DNA of 15,208 bases, taken from positions 1-15,208 of the forward strand of contig JAICPP010000056.1 in assembly GCA_025929805.1 (NCBI GenBank), written 5' to 3'. Both the position numbers and the translations under genes were made by a program. This DNA comes from Gemmatimonadales bacterium. Its GTDB lineage: Bacteria > Gemmatimonadota > Gemmatimonadetes > Gemmatimonadales > GWC2-71-9. This document shows, piece after piece, positions 1-7,684 of the stretch; position 1 is the stretch's first letter, and each line of letters starts with the position of its first letter. The notes under the pieces were generated by a model. That model did no database searches and was not told the origin of the DNA. It saw nothing but the letters and a program-made list of their open reading frames with translations.

Positions 1-1040
1 GGATGCGGGTCGTTGCCATCAAGAGCGACCCTCGGGGCAACATCGATCTCGAGGACCTCCGCGCCAAGGCGGCGGCCCATCGCGATACCCTGGCTGCGCT
101 CATGATCACCTATCCGTCGACCCACGGTGTATTCGAGGGCTCGGTCCGGGAGATCTGCCGAATCGTGCACGAGCATGGTGGGCAGGTCTATATGGATGGC
201 GCCAACATGAACGCGCAGGTGGGAATCTGCCGTCCCGGAGACATCGGGGCCGATGTGTGCCACCTGAATCTCCACAAGACCTTCTGCATCCCCCACGGAG
301 GGGGTGGTCCTGGCATGGGCCCGATCGGAGTGGCCGAGCACCTGGTTCCCTTCCTGCCCGGACATCCAGTGGTTGATCTGGATCACCCGTCCGCCTGCGG
401 GACGATCTCCGCCGCTCCCTGGGGGAGCGCCGCCATTCTACCGATCTCGTGGGCCTACATCGCCCTTATGGGCTACGACGGGCTCACCGAGGCCACTCAG
501 ATCGCGATTCTCAACGCCAACTACGTGGCGCGACGGCTGGCAGAGTATTACCCGCTGCTGTACACCGGGCAAAACGGTCTGGTGGCTCACGAGTGCATCA
601 TCGATACCCGGCCCTACAAGGCCTCGGCCGGTGTGGATGTGGAAGACATTGCCAAGAGAATCATCGACTACGGCTTTCACCCGCCCACCGTCTCATTCCC
701 GGTTCCCGGAACACTGATGATCGAGCCGACGGAGAGCGAGTCAAAGGAGGAGCTCGATCGCTTTTGCGATGCGCTCATCTCCATCCGGGAAGAGATCCGG
801 GAAATCGAGGAGGGCCGTGCTGACCGTAACAACAACCTGCTGACCAATGCACCGCACACCCTGGAGCAGGTAATCTCCGACGGATGGAGCCGGCCCTACC
901 CCCGGGAGCGGGCGGCCTACCCCTCGCGTGCGGTGCGGGAGCACAAGGTCTGGCCTACGGTCGGGCGGGTCGATAGTGCCTACGGCGACCGGAATCTGGT
1001 CTGCAGTTGTCCGCCGGTGGAGGCGTATGGGTCCGGATGA
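1..1040 (+). CDS. gcvPB: Glycine dehydrogenase (decarboxylating) subunit 2, 5'-truncated
   Basis: This is the C-terminal part of the P-protein beta subunit of the glycine cleavage system. The P-protein decarboxylates glycine on PLP and passes the aminomethyl group to the lipoyl arm of GcvH in the cytoplasm. The reading frame is open to the left edge. Counting from the first visible Met (nt 3), the hallmark NLHKTFCIPHGGGGPG places the PLP-binding lysine at residue 92 (nt 276-278). Before it are TYPSTHGVFE and MDGANMNAQVG, both typical of the family. The C-terminus PVGRVDSAYGDRNLVCSCPP is also typical. About 346 codons are visible; subunit-2 proteins are usually near 480-500, so roughly 140-150 N-terminal residues lie outside the window. 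The last codons overlap the next gene by 14 bp, which suggests translational coupling with a protein-lipoylation enzyme. The family call is firm; only the real start is unknown. Confidence 0.96.
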   Translation, partial: MRVVAIKSDPRGNIDLEDLRAKAAAHRDTLAALMITYPSTHGVFEGSVREICRIVHEHGGQVYMDGANMNAQVGICRPGDIGADVCHLNLHKTFCIPHGGGGPGMGPIGVAEHLVPFLPGHPVVDLDHPSACGTISAAPWGSAAILPISWAYIALMGYDGLTEATQIAILNANYVARRLAEYYPLLYTGQNGLVAHECIIDTRPYKASAGVDVEDIAKRIIDYGFHPPTVSFPVPGTLMIEPTESESKEELDRFCDALISIREEIREIEEGRADRNNNLLTNAPHTLEQVISDGWSRPYPRERAAYPSRAVREHKVWPTVGRVDSAYGDRNLVCSCPPVEAYGSG

Positions 1041-1833
1041 GGACGTGGTCTGGCATCTGTGGAATGACGAGCAGCCCCGCCCGGGGTGGGCCAACATGGC
1101 GATCGATATGGCCCTGCTCGACCGGGCTGAGCAGCAGGGAGAACGCTGGCTCCGTCTGTATCGCTGGGACCCACACTGCCTGTCGTTTGGACGGCACGAG
1201 CCCGCCACTACCCGCTACGATACTCATCGCATCCGAGCACTCGATCTCGACACGGTAAGACGGCCCACCGGCGGCCGGGCCGTGTGGCATGCGGAAGAGC
1301 TGACCTATGCGGTCGCTTCGCCGTCCGCCCCCTTCGGGTCGTGCGCCGAGGCCTATTTGGAAATTCACGGGTTGCTCGCTGTTGCGCTGGGAACCCTGGG
1401 CATCGAAGGGACGCTGGCACCTCGCACACGTCCGGCTCGGCTCGATGCCGGCGGCTGTTTTACCAGCCCGGTGGGTGGCGAGGTATTAGTGCACGGCCGC
1501 AAAGTAGTAGGCAGCGCCCAGCTCCGTCGGGGCAACGCGCTGTTGCAGCACGGCTCGATTCTCCTTCAGGATCAGCAATCTCTGCTCGGGAGTCTTCTGC
1601 AGGTCGGCCGGCCCGGAGACACAGATAGTTGCCTGGCCACGGCTCTGCTGCCTCTGGTGGACCGGACTGGGCTATCGGTGGCGGCTGCAGCCCTGGCCGC
1701 TGCGGTAGCTCGATCGGCGAAACAGCGTTGGCCGGGAGTGTGGGAGCAGGTGACAGATGCGGGGTACGTCTTGGAGGCCGCCGCCCGACACTCTCCGCAG
1801 TTTCAATCCGCGTCGTGGACGTGGGCCCGCTAA
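1027..1833 (+). CDS. lipM: Octanoyl/lipoyl transferase of the LplA/LipM family
   Basis: This 268-residue cytoplasmic enzyme of the biotin/lipoate ligase fold attaches octanoyl or lipoyl groups to lipoyl domains such as GcvH. RRPTGGRAVWH (residues 78-88) is the substrate-binding loop, and Lys159 in GRKVVGSAQ is the conserved lysine. Cys144 in GGCFTSP lies just before the GRKVVGSAQ block. A cysteine at this place is the nucleophile of LipM-type octanoyltransferases, so I favour LipM (octanoyl from ACP to GcvH) over an ATP-using LplA ligase; the symbol is tentative. I chose the ATG at 1027 because GGTGGAGG ends 3 bp before it and similarity begins soon after. An upstream in-frame ATG at 928 would add 33 low-complexity residues that shadow gcvPB. 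The overlap with gcvPB fits a role in lipoylating the glycine cleavage system. Confidence 0.88.
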   Translation: MGPDEDVVWHLWNDEQPRPGWANMAIDMALLDRAEQQGERWLRLYRWDPHCLSFGRHEPATTRYDTHRIRALDLDTVRRPTGGRAVWHAEELTYAVASPSAPFGSCAEAYLEIHGLLAVALGTLGIEGTLAPRTRPARLDAGGCFTSPVGGEVLVHGRKVVGSAQLRRGNALLQHGSILLQDQQSLLGSLLQVGRPGDTDSCLATALLPLVDRTGLSVAAAALAAAVARSAKQRWPGVWEQVTDAGYVLEAAARHSPQFQSASWTWAR

Positions 1834-1884
1834 CTCCGCTAGATTGCGCAACCCCCATCAATCGGATCTGATGTTGGAGACTCT

Positions 1885-3513
1885 GTGACGCGCTGGACGC
1901 CACGGACCCCGTTGGCGGCTCTCGTTGCGCTGTTCTCTCTTGTTACTGGTGTGACGGGCCAGTCGAAGCACGAGAACAGCATTGTCATCCTCACGGGCCA
2001 GCAACCCACTGCTCCCATTCCGACTCTAATGGAAGGGCAGGCCGCCTCGGCGGGCAATCTGGAGTTGGCAGACCAGCTCTTCCTTCGGCTAGCCGGGCTC
2101 GGTCCGACACTGCTGACCGCGGGTGATCGCGGCTTCGTGCCCTTGCTGGCTCGATCCTGGACCAGGCGGGATTCGCTCACACTGGTATTCGACCTCGATC
2201 CACGGGCTCGGTGGCAGGACGGGGTACCGGTGACCGCCAGAGATGTGGTGTTCACTTTTGAGCGCGCCCGGAATCCTGCTATCGCTCCCCGGCTGGTCGC
2301 ACTGCTCCGTCATATCACTTCGGTAACCGCGGAAGGGGAACGCCGGGTGGTGTTCCGCTACTCTCGGGCCTACCCCGAACAACTCTACGACGCAACCTTC
2401 CATGCGGCTCCACTGCCGGCGCACCTGCTGGACTCCATGCCCCCAGAAGGGGTGGCTCGATCCTCGTTCGTCAGCCAGCCGGTGGGCAGCGGGCCTTACC
2501 GCCTGGTGCGAAATGTACCGGGACAGTTTGTGGAGTTGGGGGCCAACGAGCGTTTCTTTCTCGGAAAGCCCAGCATCACGAGAGTCATTCTCCGAATCGC
2601 TTCGGACCCGGATGCCCGGCTCAATCTGCTACTGAGCGGTCAGGCCGACGCGATGGACAACGTGGTGCCTCCGCTGGACAATATGCGGCGGATTCAGGCC
2701 GACCCCACCCTGCGCCTGGTGCCGGTGCCCTCCAATACCGTGGGCTTCCTGCTCTTCAATCAGAAGGATCCGGGGAATCCATCCCAACCTCACCCTATTC
2801 TCTCTGATATCAGAGTGCGTCGTGCAATTACTCTCGGCCTTGACCGCCAGCTGCTGGTCCGCGCCGTCTTTGGTCCGTACGCCGAGGTGCCCTATGGGCC
2901 GGTCTCGCCCATTCTCTGGATCCGGCATGGCGCTCCGACGGCCGAGCGGCAGAACCTCGGTGAAGCACGACGACTACTGGCCCAGGCCGGCTGGAGCGAT
3001 TCCGATGGCGATGGCGTGCTGGACCGAAATGGCGTTTCGCTGAGACTCGGCCTGGTGCTCCCCACTACCAGCGCCATTCGCCGCCAAATGGCCTTGCTGG
3101 TCCAGGAGCAGCTGCGCCAGCTCGGCATCGACATCGACGTGCAGCGACTCGAGTTTCCGGTCTGGATCGAGAGACGGAGTGGCGGAAAGTTCGACGTCGA
3201 CCTGGCGGCGACCGTGCAGGATCCATCGCCATCGGGGCTATCTCAAGGGTGGACCTGCAGCGGCGGGTCCAATGCGGCAAAGTATTGCAATCCCCGGGTG
3301 GACTCTCTTATCGAGAGGGCGGTGCTCGGGCTGGGAAAACCAGATCCTCGACAGGCCTGGACCGACGTGCTCCGTCAGATCGAAGCCGACGCGCCGGCCG
3401 TATTCCTCTACGCTCCATCCTACGTGTACGCGGTTAAGCGTCGCTTCCGCAACGTGACGATCAGCCCTGCCTCGCCCTGGCAGCTGCTCCGAGAATGGTC
3501 GGTCGCGAACTGA
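1885..3513 (+). CDS. Periplasmic oligopeptide-type ABC transporter substrate-binding protein
   Basis: A 542-residue family-5 extracellular solute-binding protein (SBP_bac_5). It captures peptides, or nickel or another small ligand, in the periplasm for the importer encoded next. The GTG start follows TTGGAGA by 4 bp. The N-terminus has positively charged residues, then a hydrophobic run (about residues 9-23) and a likely signal-peptidase site near VTG-QS. There is no lipobox cysteine, so it is probably a soluble secreted protein. Family marks are the motifs around LARSWTRRDS, FDLDPRARWQDG and VTARDVVFTFERA (about residues 88-130), and QPVGSGPYRLV. An acidic DSDGDGVLDRNG stretch at about residues 372-384 follows an AGW motif, as in many family members. 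The stop overlaps the permease gene by 19 bp. The ligand cannot be told from sequence alone. A possible -10 (TAGATT, 1840-1845) lies upstream, without a convincing -35. Confidence 0.93.
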   Translation: MTRWTPRTPLAALVALFSLVTGVTGQSKHENSIVILTGQQPTAPIPTLMEGQAASAGNLELADQLFLRLAGLGPTLLTAGDRGFVPLLARSWTRRDSLTLVFDLDPRARWQDGVPVTARDVVFTFERARNPAIAPRLVALLRHITSVTAEGERRVVFRYSRAYPEQLYDATFHAAPLPAHLLDSMPPEGVARSSFVSQPVGSGPYRLVRNVPGQFVELGANERFFLGKPSITRVILRIASDPDARLNLLLSGQADAMDNVVPPLDNMRRIQADPTLRLVPVPSNTVGFLLFNQKDPGNPSQPHPILSDIRVRRAITLGLDRQLLVRAVFGPYAEVPYGPVSPILWIRHGAPTAERQNLGEARRLLAQAGWSDSDGDGVLDRNGVSLRLGLVLPTTSAIRRQMALLVQEQLRQLGIDIDVQRLEFPVWIERRSGGKFDVDLAATVQDPSPSGLSQGWTCSGGSNAAKYCNPRVDSLIERAVLGLGKPDPRQAWTDVLRQIEADAPAVFLYAPSYVYAVKRRFRNVTISPASPWQLLREWSVAN

Positions 3514-4481
3514 GTGGTTGGCTGCTGCGGCGGGGATTACAAGCTGCGGCGGCCTTCGCGATTGCGCTCACGATCCTTTTCTTTCTCATGCGGGCCGCCC
3601 CCGGTGATCCCCTGTCGAGGATCAGCGAGGGACGGCCCCTCTCCCCTGCCGAAGTCGCCACCCTGCGGGCTCGCTATGGGCTGGATCAGCCGGTGACGCA
3701 GCAGTTTGTCTCGTTCGTCGGCGGCCTGCTGCGGGGCGATCTCGGCGTATCCATTGAATACGGCCGGCCGGTCACCGCGTTGTTGGCGGAGCGACTCCCG
3801 GCAACCGTTCTGCTCGGTGGCAGCGTCCTCCTGCTCAATTTCACGGTAGGACTCTGGCTGGGCGTACGCCAGGCGGTGCGACGAGGCAGACGAGAAGATC
3901 GCTGGCTCACGACGGCCTCTCTGATCGGCTACGCGATGCCCTCCTTCTGGCTGGGGCTCGTGTTGGCCTGGCTGGTTGGTATCCAACTGCGGCTCTTGCC
4001 GGCGGCCGGCATGCAGGACCCGCTCCTGAGCCTAGAGGCCAGCTTCGTCGAACGCTCGATCGACGTGCTCCGTCATCTGGTATTGCCGGCTCTGACCCTC
4101 AGCGTGGTGAGCATCGCGGCCACGATGCGGTATCAGCGCACCGCCATGCTGGAGGTGTTGCAGCTTCCTTTCATTACGACGGCCCGCGCCAAGGGGCTGC
4201 CGGACACCGTTGTGACCTGGCGTCATGCGTGGAGGAACGCACTGTTCCCCGTCATCACGTTGTTCGGGCTCTGGCTTCCGATCCTGGTAACGGGCTCAGT
4301 TTTCGTAGAATCAGTCTTTGCGTGGCCGGGCTTAGGCTCGCTCGCTGCGGCGGCCGTGTGGGGGCGTGACTATCCGCTCTTGATGGGCGCCTCGCTGCTG
4401 GTTGCGGCTCTGGTTGTCGCCGCGGGCTTTCTTACCGACGTTGCGTACGCCATGTTGGATCCGCGCGTGCGGCTGGCGTGA
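3495..4481 (+). CDS. dppB: Peptide ABC transporter permease, DppB/OppB type
   Basis: A 328-residue inner-membrane permease, one half of the transport channel. The N-terminal membrane helix (about residues 10-31, ending FFLMRAAPGDP) and the following ARYGLDQPV segment are the signature of DppB/OppB proteins. Four to five further hydrophobic segments follow. The cytoplasmic EAA loop that docks on the ATPases is at about residues 227-248 (ITTARAKGLPDTVVTWRHAW). The C-terminus AMLDPRVRLA is also typical. The ATG at 3495 lies inside the end of the binding-protein gene, with GAG just upstream, implying translational coupling. The stop forms GTGA with the start of the second permease. The dpp symbol is used for family position; dipeptide specificity is not shown. 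Confidence 0.94.
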   Translation: MVGRELSGWLLRRGLQAAAAFAIALTILFFLMRAAPGDPLSRISEGRPLSPAEVATLRARYGLDQPVTQQFVSFVGGLLRGDLGVSIEYGRPVTALLAERLPATVLLGGSVLLLNFTVGLWLGVRQAVRRGRREDRWLTTASLIGYAMPSFWLGLVLAWLVGIQLRLLPAAGMQDPLLSLEASFVERSIDVLRHLVLPALTLSVVSIAATMRYQRTAMLEVLQLPFITTARAKGLPDTVVTWRHAWRNALFPVITLFGLWLPILVTGSVFVESVFAWPGLGSLAAAAVWGRDYPLLMGASLLVAALVVAAGFLTDVAYAMLDPRVRLA

Positions 4482-5317
4482 TCCCATTGCTTGCTGTCCT
4501 GCGAAGCGCCTGGCGCAAGCCACGTGGCCGCGCGGGCGCCGTGCTGCTGCTCGTAGTAATCCTTGCGGCCTTGGTTGGCCCCTGGTTTTTGCCGGATCCT
4601 CTGGCGCAACCGGACATCCTTCAAGGAAGCCTTCCTCCCGGACCGGGTCATCCCTTCGGCACTGACCAGCTCAACCGCGACGTCCTGGCGCGAGTGGTCG
4701 CAGGTGCTCGGGTTTCCCTCAGTGTGGCATTCCTGGCCGTGATGCTCTCCGCCACTCTGGGTGCCGCAGTGGGATTGTTGGCCGGTTACTGGGGCGGCAC
4801 CGTGGATTCAGCGCTCATGCGACTGGTGGATGGTGCGCTCGCCATTCCCCGCCTCTTCATCCTTCTACTGGTGCTCGCCGCCTGGGAACGTGTACCGCTG
4901 GCCGCCCTGATATTCCTTATTGGAGCAACCGGGTGGTTCGCCACCAGCAGACTGGTGCGAGCCGAAGTGCTCCGGTTGCGGGAGGAGGGTTACGTCCATG
5001 CCGCAGAGGCGCTGGGAGCTCGACGGGTCCACGTTATCTTGAGACACCTCCTCCCCAACGCGGCGGGCCCCTTATTGGTGGCAGCAACACTGGCGATAGG
5101 AGACGTCATCCTTCTCGAGGCGGGCCTCTCCTTTCTGGGACTCGGCGTACAACCACCCGCTCCTTCCTGGGGCGGCATGGTCCTGGATTCGAAGGAGGTG
5201 CTGGTGAGCGCGCCGTGGGTCAGCATCTTTCCCGGGCTGGCCATCGTGATCACGGTCCTTTCGGCCAACCTGTTCGGCGAAGCGCTGCGCGACGCCGTCG
5301 ACCCCCGAAGCGCATGA
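4478..5317 (+). CDS. dppC: Peptide ABC transporter permease, DppC/OppC type
   Basis: A 279-residue inner-membrane permease, the partner of the preceding DppB-type subunit. The GTG start shares GTGA with the dppB stop. The first hydrophobic helix (about residues 19-37) is followed by the periplasmic HPFGTDQLNRDVLARV motif (residues 58-73), diagnostic of DppC/OppC proteins. The EAA loop is at about residues 172-196 (VHAAEALGARRVHVILRHLL). Further conserved marks are ILLEAGLSFLGLGVQPPAPS and SWGGMV, and the end LRDAVDPR is typical. The stop overlaps the first ATPase gene as ATGA. No lesion is visible. Confidence 0.94.
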   Translation: MIPLLAVLRSAWRKPRGRAGAVLLLVVILAALVGPWFLPDPLAQPDILQGSLPPGPGHPFGTDQLNRDVLARVVAGARVSLSVAFLAVMLSATLGAAVGLLAGYWGGTVDSALMRLVDGALAIPRLFILLLVLAAWERVPLAALIFLIGATGWFATSRLVRAEVLRLREEGYVHAAEALGARRVHVILRHLLPNAAGPLLVAATLAIGDVILLEAGLSFLGLGVQPPAPSWGGMVLDSKEVLVSAPWVSIFPGLAIVITVLSANLFGEALRDAVDPRSA

Positions 5318-6321
5318 GCCGAGTGCTTGAAGTTGAGAATCTCAAAATCTCTTTCCCCGGGGGCGACCATACCCGCGTCTATCCGGTAGACGGAGTCAGC
5401 TTCCAGCTGGAGCGGGGACAGACCCTGGCGTTGGTGGGCGAGTCGGGATGCGGCAAGAGTCTGACGAGCCTTGCTCTGCTTCAACTAGTACCTCCACCTG
5501 GCCGCATCGAGACCGGGAGCGTCATACGCCTGGGCGATACCGACGTGCTCGCCCTGCAGGGCGAGGCGCTCCGCCGCATCCGTGGGCGCCGGATCGGCAT
5601 GATCTTTCAGGATCCGATGACGAGTCTCAACCCGGTGTTTACGGTGGAGGATCAGATCGTCGAGGGTATTCTGGCTCACTTCAAGATGGCTCGGGCAAAG
5701 GCGCGGGAGCGGGCACTTCAGCTGCTACAGGAAGTGGGGATTCCGGATCCCGAGCAGCGGCTCAAAGCCTACCCGCATCAGTTGAGTGGCGGCATGCGGC
5801 AGCGGGTGATGATTGCCATCGCATTGGCGGCCGAGCCCGAGATCCTGGTGGCCGACGAGCCCACCACCGCACTGGATGTCACGGTACAGGCCCAAATCCT
5901 GGAAGTGCTCGACCGACTCCGGACGAGCCGGGGCATGGCCGTCCTGCTGATCACCCACGATCTCGGGATCGTTGCCGGACGGGCGGACCGGGTGGCGGTG
6001 ATGTACGCTGGTCAGATCATCGAGGAGACCTCCACTGGCAGATTGTTCGCCAACCCATCCCACCCATATACGCAGGGACTTTTCGCTTCAGTACCGCGCA
6101 TTACAGGGCCGCTCAAGCGACTGAACCCCATCCGCGGGAGCGTACCGGCCCCCGCGGCTTGGCCCAGCGGCTGCCGTTTCCGACCTCGCTGTCCCAAGGC
6201 CTTCGATAAGAGCGAGCTGGAGCCACCACTCCTGCCGGTTGAGCCCGATCACCTGATGCGGTGTTGGTTGGCGGAACAGCAGGGGGCAGGGACCAGGCAG
6301 GAACCGGGAACCAAATCATGA
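5314..6321 (+). CDS. dppD: Peptide ABC transporter ATPase, DppD/OppD type
   Basis: A 335-residue ATP-binding subunit that powers import together with the DppF-type protein. Motifs from the ATG at 5314: Walker A GESGCGKS (42-49), Q-loop FQDPMTSLNP (98-107), ABC signature LSGGMRQR (157-164), Walker B ILVADEP (177-183) and switch His215. The C-terminal oligopeptide-transporter extension carries Cys287, Cys293 and Cys317, spaced as in family members that bind an iron-sulfur cluster. The ATG forms ATGA with the dppC stop; a longer in-frame opening upstream is only the shadow of dppC. The final ~15 residues after MRCWLAE are unusual. They are encoded by the left arm of a heptanucleotide repeat element and look like an added tail. 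Confidence 0.95.
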   Translation: MSRVLEVENLKISFPGGDHTRVYPVDGVSFQLERGQTLALVGESGCGKSLTSLALLQLVPPPGRIETGSVIRLGDTDVLALQGEALRRIRGRRIGMIFQDPMTSLNPVFTVEDQIVEGILAHFKMARAKARERALQLLQEVGIPDPEQRLKAYPHQLSGGMRQRVMIAIALAAEPEILVADEPTTALDVTVQAQILEVLDRLRTSRGMAVLLITHDLGIVAGRADRVAVMYAGQIIEETSTGRLFANPSHPYTQGLFASVPRITGPLKRLNPIRGSVPAPAAWPSGCRFRPRCPKAFDKSELEPPLLPVEPDHLMRCWLAEQQGAGTRQEPGTKS

Positions 6322-6362
6322 GTTCAATCCCACCTGGTTCCCGGTTCCCGGTTCCCGGTTCC
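6300..6362 (+). repeat. Inverted GGTTCCC heptad repeat spanning the dppD-dppF junction
   Basis: GGTTCCC is repeated three and a half times in tandem at 6336-6362. An inverted copy, GGAACCGGGAACC, sits at 6300-6312. The arms can pair in several registers. The intervening 23 bases contain the dppF start codon (6318-6320) and the dppD stop (6319-6321), so a folded mRNA would present the dppF start in a loop. Imperfect related bases (GGGACCAGGCA) extend the left side to about 6289. The repeat is translated in both genes, giving DppD an extra tail and DppF an odd proline-rich head. The base pattern is seen directly; any regulatory role is inferred. Confidence 0.85.
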
Positions 6363-7373
6363 GCTCAGAACCAGCGGGACTCGCTGCTCTCCGTCCGCGA
6401 CCTCATCAAGCACTATCAATCCGGCGGGCTATTTGGCCGGGCAGCTCCGCCAGTCCGCGCCGTGGATGGAGTCTCCTTCGAGGTCGCGCCCGGGGAGACG
6501 CTCGCGCTGGTGGGAGAGTCAGGGTGTGGCAAGTCATCGGTGGGACGCACGATCTTACGGCTGCAAGAGCCTACCAGTGGTCAGGCGCTGTTCGAGGGTG
6601 TGGATGTTTTTTCCCTCGATCGTGCCGCCCTGCGCGCTCTGCGCCGCCGGATGCAAATCATCTTTCAGGACCCTTACAGCTCACTGAACCCTCGGATGAC
6701 GGTCGGGTCGGCCATTGCCGAAGGCATCGAGATCCACCACCTCGCCCCGCGCCAGGAGATCCCCGCCAGGGTGAGTGCGTTACTGGAGGAGGTGGGGTTG
6801 GATCCGGCATACGCCCGGCGTTATCCCCACGAATTTTCAGGCGGCCAGCGTCAGCGCATCGGCATCGCGCGGGCGCTCGCGGTCCAGCCCGCCTTCATCG
6901 TGTGCGATGAGCCGGTGTCTGCGCTGGATGTATCAGTGCAGGCGCAGGTACTCAACCTCTTATCGGATCTCCAGCAGCATCGTGGGCTCTCCTATCTCTT
7001 CATCGCGCATGACCTCGCGGTGGTGCGACAGATTGCGCATCGCATAGCGGTGATGTATCTCGGCCGGATCGTCGAGGAAGGGGCAACCGGCCAACTGCTC
7101 TCCAATCCCCGCCACCCCTATACGGTTGCCTTGCTCTCCGCTGTTCCGGAGCCCGATCCGGGTGCCCGCCGCTCGCGCATTGTTCTGGGTGGTGACCTGC
7201 CGAGCCCCTCGAACCCGCCTCCGGGGTGTCCCTTTCACACTCGCTGCTTTCACCCGTTGAAAAACGAGCGGTGCCGTACGGAGGTGCCGCTTCTCCGGCC
7301 GATTCAGGGAACCGTGGCTGCGTGTCACTATGCCGAGAGTACTCCTCAGCCCGAACAGGCTGGAGCCGCCTGA
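6318..7373 (+). CDS. dppF: Peptide ABC transporter ATPase, DppF/OppF type
   Basis: A 351-residue second ATPase of the importer. Motifs counted from the ATG at 6318: Walker A GESGCGKS (66-73), FQDPYSSLNPRMTVG (116-130), signature FSGGQRQR (173-180), Walker B FIVCDEP (193-199) and switch His231. The C-terminal LPSPSNPPPGCPFHTRC, with Cys304, Cys310, Cys319 and Cys336, is the oligopeptide-transporter domain with probable cluster-binding cysteines. It is DppF-like rather than DppD-like because of the LFGR...VRAVDGVSFEV arrangement and the GGDLPSP motif. The start overlaps the dppD stop as ATGA. The first ~20 residues (PPGSRFPVPGSAQNQ) come from the repeat element and do not look like the family; the conserved part begins near LLSVRDLIKHY. 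An internal start is not evident, so I keep this ATG. Confidence 0.95.
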   Translation: MSSIPPGSRFPVPGSAQNQRDSLLSVRDLIKHYQSGGLFGRAAPPVRAVDGVSFEVAPGETLALVGESGCGKSSVGRTILRLQEPTSGQALFEGVDVFSLDRAALRALRRRMQIIFQDPYSSLNPRMTVGSAIAEGIEIHHLAPRQEIPARVSALLEEVGLDPAYARRYPHEFSGGQRQRIGIARALAVQPAFIVCDEPVSALDVSVQAQVLNLLSDLQQHRGLSYLFIAHDLAVVRQIAHRIAVMYLGRIVEEGATGQLLSNPRHPYTVALLSAVPEPDPGARRSRIVLGGDLPSPSNPPPGCPFHTRCFHPLKNERCRTEVPLLRPIQGTVAACHYAESTPQPEQAGAA

Positions 7374-7410
7374 GAGCTGGTGATCGCCCTCACTGCCGGG
7401 CTCGCTGGAG

Positions 7411-7455
7411 CCCTCGATGTTGCCTTGGTTGCTGATCCAACTCGAACCTCGAGGG
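7411..7455 (+). promoter_or_regulatory. Possible hairpin covering the csbD ribosome-binding site
   Basis: CCCTCGA (7411-7417) is complementary to TCGAGGG (7449-7455), and the second arm contains the GAGGG ribosome-binding site of the next gene. Inside, TTGG (7425-7428) can pair with CCAA (7437-7440). The fold could hide the ribosome site, or serve as a terminator after the transporter operon; no T-run follows. The pairing is short, so this is a weak call. Confidence 0.3.
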
Positions 7456-7459
7456 CGAC

Positions 7460-7681
7460 ATGACCGATAAACGAGACCTGGCGACCAAAGGCGTCAAGGA
7501 CCAGCTCAAAGGCGCAGCCAAGCAGGTAGAGGGCAGGGTGCGCAGCACGGTTGGGGGCGCTACGGGTGATACCGGGGAGCAGTTGAAGGGCAAAGGACAG
7601 GAGATCAAGGGCAAGGCTCAGCAGAGCTGGGGCAAGGCCAAACAGGATGCGGATCCCCAGCCCGGCGTGGATGAGGAGTGA
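7460..7681 (+). CDS. CsbD-like general stress protein
   Basis: A 73-residue, highly charged, hydrophilic cytoplasmic protein of the CsbD family. Such proteins are commonly induced by general stress, and their molecular role is unknown. The chain carries the family pattern of repeated G-x-x-x-Q-x-x-G-K units: KGVKDQLKGAAKQVEGRV, then GDTGEQLKGKGQEIKGKAQQ. It is rich in Lys, Gln and Gly with no Cys. Length matches the family (about 60-75). The ATG is preceded by GAGGG with 4 bp spacing. It converges on the sigma factor gene downstream, and its stop codon (7679-7681) sits 3 bp before the inverted-repeat element. No promoter is obvious in the 86 bp upstream. Confidence 0.85.
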   Translation: MTDKRDLATKGVKDQLKGAAKQVEGRVRSTVGGATGDTGEQLKGKGQEIKGKAQQSWGKAKQDADPQPGVDEE

Positions 7682-7684
7682 TGG

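Noticed and set aside
4933..5313. Upstream extension of the dppD frame
   Set aside because: It overlaps dppC entirely in another frame and reads as arginine/glycine-rich shadow; the conserved ATPase begins at ATG 5314.
6336..6362. GGTTCCC array considered as a CRISPR fragment
   Set aside because: The repeat is 7 bases with no spacers and lies inside coding sequence; it is a simple tandem repeat.
7461..7470. CCGATAA at the csbD start, considered as a sigma-28 -10 element
   Set aside because: No TAAA element at the right distance upstream, and the bases simply encode Thr-Asp-Lys after the start codon.
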